Made by a program: the position numbers and the translations under genes. A DNA stretch of 10,925 nucleotides from Thalassiosira profunda (lineage: Eukaryota > Bacillariophyta > Thalassiosirophyceae > Thalassiosirales > Thalassiosiraceae), in the NCBI GenBank assembly GCA_036939355.1, contig JALLAP010000709.1:1-10925 (forward strand), read 5' to 3'. The notes under the pieces were generated by a model. It was not told the DNA's origin. It worked only from the letters and a program-made list of their open reading frames with translations, and made no database searches. Every line of letters starts with the position of its first letter. The stretch's first letter is position 1. Of this stretch, positions 1 through 8,100 are shown piece after piece.

Positions 1-241
1 CCCCCGCCGGCGCCCTCGTCGTCGCCCTCGGCCTCCACCAGCACCTCCTCTCCACCGGCTTGACCGGCCTGGCCTGCCCATTTGACCAGGTGAATGCGGA
101 GGGATCTACGGCCGCTGCGGCGGCGATCGTCGGCGCCGCCGCTGCCGGCGCATCGCCCGCGACGGTAGGAAGGCCGCCGCCGCCGGTGGGCGTCAGCGGA
201 GCGGAGGGGGGGCGGCTAGGAGGGGTGACCTTCACCCCCAT
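1..241 (-). CDS. N-terminal fragment of an unrecognised protein running off the left edge
   Basis: An open frame begins at an ATG on the minus strand at 241-239 and stays open to base 1, about 80 codons. The start has a strong eukaryotic context (A at -3, G at +4). It is the first ATG after an in-frame TAA at 292-290. The residues are Pro/Ala/Gly/Thr-rich and look disordered, beginning MGVKVTPPSRPPSAPLTPTG, with an Ala-rich stretch further on. No domain is recognisable. From about base 65 down to 1, a neighbouring minus frame gives a more natural acidic Gly/Glu/Asp-rich reading, whereas the ATG frame becomes Arg/Trp-rich. An intron boundary or indel may therefore lie near 60-110. The gene is divergent from the CENP-C gene. 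It could still be a chance frame in GC-rich DNA. Confidence 0.42.
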   Translation of the reverse strand, partial: MGVKVTPPSRPPSAPLTPTGGGGLPTVAGDAPAAAAPTIAAAAAVDPSAFTWSNGQARPVKPVERRCWWRPRATTRAPAG

Positions 242-792
242 GGTGCAGGTGTGAAGAGGAGAGTGGCCTCGTAGAAATGTACGTAGGAATTACTATGTTG
301 GGTTTTCACCCCCTTCCGCTCCAAGTTGTTGAGTGCAACGGTCACAGCGCCGGCCAGGACCGCCAGCTCCCGGCAATGAAGGGCCCGGCCTGACCAGAAT
401 GCATATGGCTGCAGTGTGCAGAGTGGAGCCCCTTGTGAAGGCCGTTCCGTTGACGCAGTAGAGGGCGGCTTAGAGAGGCCCGGAGGACGGCGATTCGCCG
501 TACAAAACTCCTTGCTTGCCGAAAATGGCGGGACCGAAAAAGTGGATCGGATGAATTTTTGCAAAAGCCCTTGCTTTCTCTAACAAACTCGTTCCCGCCA
601 AAACCCTTTCCGAGTAGGGTCTCCGAGGACGTCGAAGTAGTTACTTTACGTCGTACCTGGAGGCCCTTACTAGGGTGGGGGTAGAGGGGATGGAATGGCG
701 AGTCACGAGTGCACATCACAACTCGTGACTAGCCAGTTTCCTTGCTCAAAATAATCAAAAAGGTGCACCTCGCTGATGTGAAGTGGAAGTCC
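242..792. promoter_or_regulatory. Divergent intergenic region, putative shared promoter
   Basis: About 550 bases separate the minus-strand start at 241 from the first plus-strand ATG at 793. The composition is visibly more AT-containing than the flanking coding DNA. Open frames here start at TTG or GTG and show no domain-like content, so I see no gene. The two flanking genes point away from each other, so the region should hold both promoters. The only clear structure is the inverted repeat at 701-730. I see no convincing TATA box. Confidence 0.5.
701..730. repeat. Perfect 10-bp inverted repeat with 10-base spacer upstream of CENP-C
   Basis: AGTCACGAGT at 701-710 is repeated as its exact reverse complement ACTCGTGACT at 721-730, with a 10-base spacer between. 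The arms contain the TGACT core used by bZIP factors and an E-box-like CTCGTG/CACGAG. The element lies 62 bases before the first in-frame ATG of the CENP-C gene. It could be a dimeric transcription-factor site or, if transcribed, a 5' UTR hairpin. The repeat is directly visible; its function is inference. Confidence 0.7.
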
Positions 793-3036
793 ATGTCCAT
801 AACAACCAAGATGCCATCGCCCGCCAAGCGCTACTCCCCCGCCCCCCGCACCTCCCCCCGCCGCGCCGCCGCGGCGGGGCGGACGTCGTCCCTCGCCTCG
901 GCCGGCCGCGACCCCGCCGCGCGCCGGCGCATCATGGACCACGACGACGACGACGAGGCCAACGACCAAAATCCGAGTGCCTCCCAAACCAACGACCCCG
1001 CCCTCGTCGGGAAGCGGACGGGCGTCGCCCTCCCGCCCCGGGGCGCCGTCCCCCTCGGTCAAGACGGACTGGAGGACGCCGACGCCTTTTTTGCCGCGGC
1101 CAAGTCCCCGGCGGGGGGGCTCCGGTCCCCCGATGGGAGTCACGGCCCCTCCCCCTCCAAGGCTTATGGAAGACGCGCCGAGAAGGCCCGCGCCCGCGAC
1201 AAGAAAGACGAGGAGCGGCGCCTCCGCCGGGAGGCGTTGGAGGCCGAGGGCCGCAAAAACGCCGCCCGGGGCCCGGAAATTCTCCACCAAAACGACGACG
1301 AGGAGGGGGAGGGTGGTGCACGTGGAAAAAAGCGGACGCCGACCCAAACGCCCAAGAATCCCGGCTGGTCCAACCGCCTCCTCCACCAGGCCATGGGCGT
1401 CCCGACGGAGGATTCGCCCCAGTACACGGTGCTGAGCAAGGTGTCGACGGCCGCGCCCTCCACGCAGGGAAGTTTGACCACCATTGCCACGGAATCGAGG
1501 CACGCAAGGCGGGGGGAGCAGAGCCAGGCCCAGCTCGAGCGGCTGGCGGGGCGCGAGGGGGCGTCCCCCGCGGCGGAGGGGGAGGAGGAGGAGGAGCCCG
1601 CATTCGACGGGCCCGTGGATCCCCCCGAGGAGGCGGCGGCGGCCTCTGGCGGGGGGAAGGCGCGGGGGGTCGACCCCGAAGAACGGGAGGACGCCCCCGA
1701 CCAACTCGAGAACAGTTTGGAGGAGGTGGTGAACCGGAGCTACGACGACGACGACGGGGAGGGCGGGGGGATGCGGCTGGCGACCCAGGACGACGCCGAC
1801 TTTGGCGGCGGGGGCGGGTTCGACGACGAGTTTGGCAATCATGACGACGACGAGGAGGAGGAGGAGGTGGACGCCGTCAGCAACGCCGCCTCGCGCAAGA
1901 GCGGGACGAGCAAGGCCGGCTCCAAGGGCGAGGACGAGGACGACGACGAATCGCCCGTCCCGCCGAAGAAGAAGCGGGGCCCCGGCCGGCCCAAGAAGGC
2001 GGACCAAAAGGGCGAGGTCACCCCCACGTCCGTCCTGCGGACCAAGGCGTCCAAGAAGAAGAAGCCGCAGCAGAACAAGGTCAACTTCCAAACCCCCCGG
2101 GGCGAGTCGGTGGGCCTCCCCCAGGGCAACCGCGCCTACGAGGCGGTGCCCGTCTCGGACTACAAGGAGGACTACCCCCCGGGCCAGGAGCCCCGCACCC
2201 CCGGCGGTTCCGTCCTCCGCCGATCCCGCCGGGCCAAATTCCAGCCCCTCCAGTACTGGAAGAACGAGAAGGTCATCTACGAGGCCCAGAACGAGGCGGG
2301 GATGCTCGGGGAGGCGATGGGGGACATGCCCGTCGTCGCCGGGGTATTGACGGCCCTCCCCACGCCGTACAAGGAGGCGAAGCGACGGGCCCCAGTCGAG
2401 AAGAAGAAGAAGGGGGGGAAGCGCGGGCGTGGTGATGACGACAGCGACGATGATACGCGCCCCTCCAAGACGCCCTTCGACTCCAAGGCGCTGCGGAAGA
2501 GGCACGCCATCGACGACGGCGAATCGGGGGCGGTGTGGAGCGAGACGCTCGAGGCGGCGACGGACATCAAGATCGTCAGCCGCCTCGACAATCGGAGCTT
2601 CTCCAAGCTGCCGTTGTCGACGGGCCGGAAGAAGCGCGAGAGCAAGGTCGTCGGCTTTGCGAGTCAGGCGTTCCACGTCCCGACGGACGACGACGACCTC
2701 TTCCCGGGGTACATTTCCGGCAACGTCGTGCTGCCCCCCCGGGGGATCAAGGACGCCGAGGGCGTGGGATTGTGCTCCCAGGTCTTCAACGTCGCCGACT
2801 GCCAGCCGGGATCGCTGGAGTTCGCCCTCGCCGATCCCGCGGGACAGGACGGGGAATTCGATCCCAAGACGGCGCAGCGGTTCCTGCTGAGCAAGGGGGA
2901 CATGTTCCAGATTCCCCCCGGGAACGTGTACCGGATCGAGAACCACAGCAAGACGGAACGGGCGAATCTGTTTTGGACGATTGTCAAGTGCACGAGCCGG
3001 GCGGAGCAGGAGGACAGCGAGGAGGAGGAGGACTGA
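793..3036 (+). CDS. CENPC: Centromere protein C (CENP-C / Mif2 family)
   Basis: Single-exon gene of 747 codons, between human CENP-C and yeast Mif2 in length. CENP-C is the inner-kinetochore protein that binds CENP-A nucleosomes and recruits the outer kinetochore. Residues 1-380 are low complexity: basic N-terminus, Asp/Glu runs, and a charged helix near 125-155. An AT-hook-like patch, PKKKRGPGRPKK, lies at about 391-402 (1963-1998). The diagnostic CENP-C motif is at about 476-496 (2218-2280): an RRSRR basic cluster, then PLQYWKNEKVIY. In the family, the Arg residues contact the H2A/H2B acidic patch and the aromatic pair contacts the CENP-A tail. A C-terminal cupin, the dimerisation fold, spans about 639-733, with VVLPPRG, FNVADCQPGSLEFAL and GDMFQIPPGNVYRIENHS. 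The end is acidic. ATG 793 is the first after an in-frame TAG at 730; ATG 811, with A at -3, has better context and may be the true start. Confidence 0.93.
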   Translation: MSITTKMPSPAKRYSPAPRTSPRRAAAAGRTSSLASAGRDPAARRRIMDHDDDDEANDQNPSASQTNDPALVGKRTGVALPPRGAVPLGQDGLEDADAFFAAAKSPAGGLRSPDGSHGPSPSKAYGRRAEKARARDKKDEERRLRREALEAEGRKNAARGPEILHQNDDEEGEGGARGKKRTPTQTPKNPGWSNRLLHQAMGVPTEDSPQYTVLSKVSTAAPSTQGSLTTIATESRHARRGEQSQAQLERLAGREGASPAAEGEEEEEPAFDGPVDPPEEAAAASGGGKARGVDPEEREDAPDQLENSLEEVVNRSYDDDDGEGGGMRLATQDDADFGGGGGFDDEFGNHDDDEEEEEVDAVSNAASRKSGTSKAGSKGEDEDDDESPVPPKKKRGPGRPKKADQKGEVTPTSVLRTKASKKKKPQQNKVNFQTPRGESVGLPQGNRAYEAVPVSDYKEDYPPGQEPRTPGGSVLRRSRRAKFQPLQYWKNEKVIYEAQNEAGMLGEAMGDMPVVAGVLTALPTPYKEAKRRAPVEKKKKGGKRGRGDDDSDDDTRPSKTPFDSKALRKRHAIDDGESGAVWSETLEAATDIKIVSRLDNRSFSKLPLSTGRKKRESKVVGFASQAFHVPTDDDDLFPGYISGNVVLPPRGIKDAEGVGLCSQVFNVADCQPGSLEFALADPAGQDGEFDPKTAQRFLLSKGDMFQIPPGNVYRIENHSKTERANLFWTIVKCTSRAEQEDSEEEED
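1963..1998 (+). other. AT-hook-like DNA-binding patch in CENP-C
   Basis: This stretch encodes PKKKRGPGRPKK, a Gly-Arg-Pro core flanked by Arg/Lys as in AT-hooks that enter the minor groove of AT-rich DNA. It follows an acidic run and precedes the CENP-C motif by about 75 residues. Whether it binds DNA is inference, since short GRP cores also occur in disordered basic tracts. Confidence 0.6.
2218..2280 (+). other. CENP-C motif (CENP-A nucleosome binding)
   Basis: This encodes 21 residues starting RRSRRAKFQPLQYW and ending EKVIY. It matches the family pattern of a basic cluster, then Pro-Leu-x-Tyr-Trp, then a charged segment ending in Tyr. It is the strongest evidence for the gene's identity and lies at the expected position, upstream of the cupin. 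Confidence 0.92.
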
Positions 3037-3505
3037 CCATGCTTGAGAAATTGCGGGAATAGGAAGACAGAGAAAGTTGGGGAGGGAGAACTGAGTGAGA
3101 AGTGGGAATTTCGTCTCAAGGATGCGTGCGTGAGATTGGGAATATCTAGGATGGGTGATGATGAAGGATGACGAGTTTGTGTCTGCATATGAATGAGATG
3201 TTTATGTTCTCGATATTCCGGGGCGTCTGGAGATCGCTCGGGGCGAGAATGAATGTTGCTGATTGAAGAAGGTGGAGATAAGGAGAGATAACGAGCACTT
3301 ATCAAACTCTGACTTGTCTTTTCCTCTCGTGTCAACACAAATGCCTCCTCTGCCGGTCGCAGTCACCTGACTCAGTCGCCTCCAAAGCTTGCCGCGCGGC
3401 TTTAGCTCCGACACACTATTGTACTTCGGCTGTTGTGTGTTCAGTGGCGCTCCAGCATGCACACCGTTTTTAGCTCGGTCCTCGGTCGCACCGATATCAT
3501 CTTGT
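3037..3505. other. Convergent 3' intergenic region
   Basis: These 469 bases lie between the TGA of CENP-C and the minus-strand TAG of the coiled-coil gene, so both 3' UTRs should be here. The left half is purine-rich on the plus strand. I see no canonical AATAAA on the plus strand, no RNA gene and no convincing ORF. The minus-strand frame entering from the CENP-C side is Ser-rich shadow sequence. Confidence 0.6.
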
Positions 3506-4625
3506 CTAAGGCGTATCTTCTTCGTCATCTGTCTCGGCATCGAAAACAACCTCGGACTTGACAGCCTCAGCCGACGGTGCAGCCTCCTCGTCGTCTGTCT
3601 CTGCTGCAAAATCCTCGGCACCGCTGATAACAGCCAGCGGCAGAAGAGAGCCACTACTTTGTACACCGTCTGGCTTCCTATCATCGTGGTGGTTCTGATG
3701 GGCGGCTGGGGCAGTCGCCGCCGAGATGTAGTCCGAGGCAGATGCCTCATCAAACTGGCAAACGACGTCACCTCCGAACGATCCCACATCTTCGGCATTT
3801 TCGGCGGGATCGGGGGCGTGCCCCCCCCGCGGCGGCACCCCCGCCGTTCGATTCCGAGGCCGACACCGCCGCCACCCAGCTGTGGTGGCCTGCCACAGCC
3901 GGAGGAGCAGGACCTGGCCACATCCCTGCCACAGCCGGCGGTGCCTCCCCCGCCGCGGTCGTGCCGCCGGCCGCCGCCCCATCCCCCGCCGCTCCTACCA
4001 CCGAAGGGGCAACCAATTGCCCCCATGCAATGGCCGCCCATCCGTTCCTCTGATTGTAAATGTCGACGGTGCGTCTCCTCTTTTCTTCGGCCTCCTGCAA
4101 CTCGGCCTGCACCTTGGCATTGTACTTGACTCGCCTGGCCGCAATCTCTCTCATTTTGGCTACATTCTCTTGCCGTTTGATGGCCTTTTGTTGTTGTTTT
4201 TGCTGCCTAGCTTCCTCCTCGGCCGCCCTCCTCTCCCTCCATGCAGCAATTTCCGGTATTTCCCCTGCCGGTGCCGGTGAACCCTCCTTCCTCCCGACGC
4301 CCCCCGCCGGCGTGGCCCTGTAGCTATCCGTCGTCCCATTGTCCACTGAAGGCGCCATCACCCAGTGTACGGAGGTAACCCGCTTCGCACAGTTTGCCCC
4401 GCTTCGTTCTCGGGCCTGTTTGGCCAACTGCCACTGTACAATTATCGAGCGCTTCCTCATTTCTTCAGCCCTGTCCCTCCTTTCTTCAAACGCCAATACC
4501 TTGTTCCTAATTCTCTTCCGCCTCGCCTCGGCCACCACCTGCCTTGCCCAATCTGGGATCGTGCCCGCCGATTCTGATCGATGGGATGTTCGCGGGTTTG
4601 TTTCGGGCGGTGGCAGTGAGCCCTT
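3506..4625 (-). CDS. Unrecognised coiled-coil protein, frame broken at a C8 run
   Basis: I do not recognise a family. Reading on the minus strand, a charged helical segment at about 4541-4400 (AEARRKRIRNKVLAFEERRD) is followed by a Gly/Pro-rich linker. A longer Glu/Lys/Arg/Gln-rich coiled coil spans about 4262-4040 and an Ala/Pro/Gly-rich region about 4040-3830. The frame then ends prematurely at 3768. Removing one base from the eight-C run at 3821-3828 moves reading into a frame that continues to a TAG at 3506-3508. That tail is acidic and carries two AETDDEE copies. The copies differ only at synonymous positions, which supports coding. The result would be about 372 open codons. The 5' end is unresolved: an in-frame TAG at 4628-4626 lies upstream and no ATG occurs before the first helix, so a spliced upstream exon is likely. 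It could be nuclear or cytoskeletal, but nothing in the sequence decides this. Confidence 0.62.
3821..3828. other. Eight-C homopolymer at the frame break of the minus-strand gene
   Basis: Eight consecutive C (G on the coding strand) sit where coding quality passes from one minus frame to the next. With seven, the residues read smoothly from the Ala/Gly-rich segment into HAPDPAENAEDVGSFGG. With eight, the frame turns Arg/Cys-rich and stops at 3768. This fits a sequencing or assembly indel; a real frameshift mutation or allele is possible. Confidence 0.72.
3889..3938 (-). repeat. 36-base direct repeat encoding a 12-residue period
   Basis: The 14-mer at 3889-3902 recurs exactly at 3925-3938, 36 bases apart (twelve codons). 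On the minus strand each copy encodes APPAVAG within the Pro/Ala/Gly-rich part of the coiled-coil gene. The in-register spacing is consistent with coding sequence. It is probably a local slippage duplication. Confidence 0.7.
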
Positions 4626-5132
4626 CTATTTGCAAGGTGGCATCCTGCTCTCGATGCAACGATGTGGCCGTGTGCGTTGGCGTTGGGCTCGGGCGTCGGG
4701 GCCGGGGCAGAAGGAGGTGCGGAGATGGGCGCCCGCCGCCGGGGTGCCCAACCTCTGCCTGGACTCCCTCCAAAGAATAAGACACACATCTCTCACTGAT
4801 ACAGCCCCCCCACGTCGATCAGCACAGCCCTGCTTGCAAACAGACAAGCAAGCAAAAAAGCAGGCGGCAAAAATTCGATCAGCCTTCTGAATGAGGAGGA
4901 GGGAGAGTTGGCCGTTCATAAACCCTCCATAGCATCGGCGGACAGCTCGTGGCGGCGGCGGGCCATCGTCGACAAATCGCCGGTCATAGGGGGGTCCGTT
5001 GGCGGCCAAATCGACGGGGCGGCGCAGGAGTTGCAACTTGCAACATCAAACTCGACTCAGAGACGGTGCACCTTAAACCATCACCTGCCCAAACCAGCCC
5101 GCGCGCCATCATCAGAGCAATTGGCCACAACC
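4626..5132. promoter_or_regulatory. Divergent upstream region of the coiled-coil and chitin synthase genes
   Basis: About 500 bases separate the in-frame stop upstream of the minus gene from the chitin synthase ATG, so both promoters and 5' leaders should lie here. A minus-strand upstream exon is possible: an ATG at 4919-4917 opens a frame, and a GTGAGA donor-like site begins at 4796 on that strand. A short AAGCA-rich stretch lies at about 4846-4862. I see no TATA box and no RNA gene. On the plus strand, the frame entering the chitin synthase starts only at TTG before 5133. Confidence 0.4.
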
Positions 5133-8100
5133 ATGGCGTCCCGCTCCTCCAACGACCGGATGGAGCTCGCCTCCCTCGTCTCCGAGGCGAAATCGGCGCG
5201 CGGCCGTCCCCCCTCTTCAACTGGCAGCATGGCCGACGACGCCTCCATCTCCAGCTTTACGCGGAGCGTCGCCCGCGTCGCCCGCGCCGCCGAGACGAAC
5301 GACGCGCGGTCCGCGGCCTCGGCCGGCAGCCGCTCCTCCCGCCGGTCCCATTCCACCGGCCGCAATTCCGGGGGCTCCCGCCGCTCCGGGGAGAGCAACG
5401 CCACCGACCGCCTCCGCAGCCTCGTGGCGGAATTGAGCCAAGACAAGGCTTCGAACCGGCCCGCGGGAGGGCGCGCCCCCGCCGATCCGAGCGTAGGCAG
5501 CCATGCGGGCGGGTACCTCCCCTCCCAGTACTCCCGCGCAAGGGAGGATTACTCTCGCGCCAGCAGCAGGGGCAGCAGTATGAATTCCGGCAGTGCGGAG
5601 CCCACGGGCTTCGTCATGCCGTCGAGCGGGCCGAGCCCGCCGCCGGGCGGGCCGCCGCCCCAGTACTCCCCGCAAGGCGCGTATGATTCGCAGCAGGGCA
5701 CGTATGCGAGCGGTGCGATCCCTGGCAGCGCGGGGAGCATGTACGGCGGGCCGGGCGGCGGTCAGGGAAATAGCGGCACCCTGCCCTCCATGTTCTCCCA
5801 AAATCTGGGGGCGGAGAGCATGCCCGGCAGCGTTGGCGGAAGCCTGCCCGGAAGCACGGCGAGCCGGACGTCGGCGGGGCAGAGCACCATGCCCACCGAG
5901 TACAACCAGATGTACGGGGGGATGGCGGCCGGGATGGCAGCAGCGATGGGTGGTATGGGCGGCGGCGGGGGGTCCCAAGGCAGCGGCGGATCCCACGGCA
6001 GTCCGTACGACAGCTTTGCTTCTCACTCCAGAGGGGTGCCCAGCTCCAGCGCCTCCGCGCCGGGGGGCAGCCACGGAAGCTTCGCCGGGCCCGCGGGCAG
6101 CGTCGCCGACTCGTTCGTCAGCCAGCCGCTCGCGCCGGGGGCGGGATACATGAATGGCATGCAAGCCAATGGAATGCAGGCTGGCATGCAGGGCTCGGTC
6201 ATTTCGGGGGGGAGCAACCACACTCCGCCCGGGAGCGCGTATCTGCAGAGCTACGTGGGCGGCCAAATGGGAAGCCAGTTCGCGGGATCTCAAATGGGAG
6301 GAGGGCGGGGGTACCAGATGGTCCCCGGCCCGAGGAGGGACGACCTGTCCTCCTTCGCGTCGAGCAAGGGCACCCGCAGCCTGGCCAATTCCAACGCGCT
6401 CATTCCTCGGGCCAGTGAGTCGCTCGCTTCCGTCTTTGTTTGCAACACTGCCCACCCATCGTTCCACATTGCCACAACGACTCACATCATATGTTCCTTG
6501 CAACAACGCAACAACTTGCAAACCCCCGCAGAGTTCTCCTGGGCCTCCGACTCCGTCGGCACCCAATCCACCGTCCTCACCCGCCGCTCCCTCAACTCCG
6601 CCTCCGTCCCCGCACCCCAACAGCCCACCGCGCGCGGGAACAAGGTCGTCCAGGGACGGCTCTGGGCGTCCTTCGCGTGGATCATCACCTTCATGATCCC
6701 CAACAAGTGCATCATGAGGCCCACCAAGGACGCGAAGCAGGCGTGGCGCGAGAAGGTCGCGTTGTTCGTCATCATGGTCAGCTGTTCCGTCTTCTTCGTC
6801 GGCGTCTTCGGTTTTGTGCCGTTGCTGCTGTGCAAGGAGGACACCATCTTCAGCATGCAGGACATTTGGCTCCAGACGGGCGAGAGTTGGGTGGTCGTCC
6901 ACGGGATCATTTACGACGTCAAGGATTTGATTTACCGGCATCCCGGCGGGGTCAAGGGCATTGTGGACTTTCTCGGCAAGGACGGATCGAAGGTGTTCCC
7001 CCGCGCCCCGCCCATCACGCTCCCCGAAAAGTGCCTCGACATGGAGAAGGTGGACGCGTACGACCTCGACGTGTACACGCCGGAGAACAACTTTACCAAC
7101 CCGACGTGTGATCACTTTACCGACCTCGACGTCCTGTTGGGCATCACGTGCCACACCTTCGCCGCGGGGAGCAACGGCACGGCCAAGTTCCTCGGGGACT
7201 ACGAGCGCGGATTGCTCTCGCACACGACGGTGGGGCTCAACGCCGAGGGCATCGACTGGTTCGCCCTCTACGATCGGGTGTACGACGTGACGGCGTACAA
7301 AAAGCGGATCGACGAGAATCGCGATCCGAATGCGGACGAGGAGGAGGAGACGCTGGAGAACAATCCGGCGGCGTACTTGACGCCGACGCTGAACAAGGTC
7401 ATTATGAACAGCCTGGGGGGCGACGCGACCGACCTGTACGAGGCGCTGTTCGGGTCGAGCGAGTACATTGCGTGTTTGGAGGAGATGTTCTACACCGGCA
7501 TATTGGACGACGAGTTCGACACCTTCTGCTACACTCTCAACATCATGATGTACTGCATGCTCGTATTCGTGGCCACGCTGATGGTAATTCAATTCTTCGC
7601 GTCGATGATCTACATCTGCCCCCGCAACCGCACCTATACGGAAGAGGATGTCATGTCTCCCGTCATGGTCATGGTGCCGTGCTACAACGAGGGCGACAAC
7701 GAATTGCGCAAGACCATCAAGTCGGTCCTCAACACCACCTATCCGGACGAGAACAAGGTGCTGTTCATGGTCGCCGACGGCCTCGTGACGGGCAACGGAG
7801 AAGACATGAGCACCCCGGAGCACCTCGCCAACATTCTGGGATTCGACATCGACNTCTCGGGTTCGACATCGACGAGTTCGAGGACGACACCTTCGAGTAC
7901 GACTGCATCAGAGTGGTGCACACGAAGAACCGTGCACGGGTGTACCACGGCATTTTGCAGAAGGGGCACAAGTTCCTCAAGTACATTGCCGTGGTCAAGT
8001 GCGGACTGCCCGAGGAGGCGACCACGAGCGCCAAGCCGGGGAACCGCGGCAAGCGCGATTCGCAGCTGGTCATTATGGGCTACTACAACCGCATCCACTA

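Noticed and set aside
60..254. Small plus-strand Ala/Gly-rich frame
   Set aside because: It starts at TTG and is antisense of a minus-strand frame that has a strong ATG context.
703..2946. Very long minus-strand open frame opposite CENP-C
   Set aside because: It is Leu/Arg/Gly/Val-rich antisense of GC-rich codons. The plus strand carries the unmistakable CENP-C motif and cupin.
3389..4129. Plus-strand frame with hydrophobic Cys/Val-rich segments
   Set aside because: It is antisense of the acidic tail and Ala/Pro-rich region of the minus gene. The paired AETDDEE motifs with synonymous differences favour the minus strand.
4908..5132. Upstream extension of the chitin synthase frame
   Set aside because: It begins at TTG and contains no ATG before 5133, where a good start context lies. 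It is better read as 5' leader.
5217..7823. 868-codon minus-strand frame opposite chitin synthase
   Set aside because: It is a shadow of the GC-rich plus-strand gene, with no recognisable motif and no respect for the intron.
7834..7873. Programmed ribosomal frameshift in chitin synthase
   Set aside because: The N and the near-exact 20-base duplication explain the frame change as an assembly artefact; no slippery site or pseudoknot is needed.
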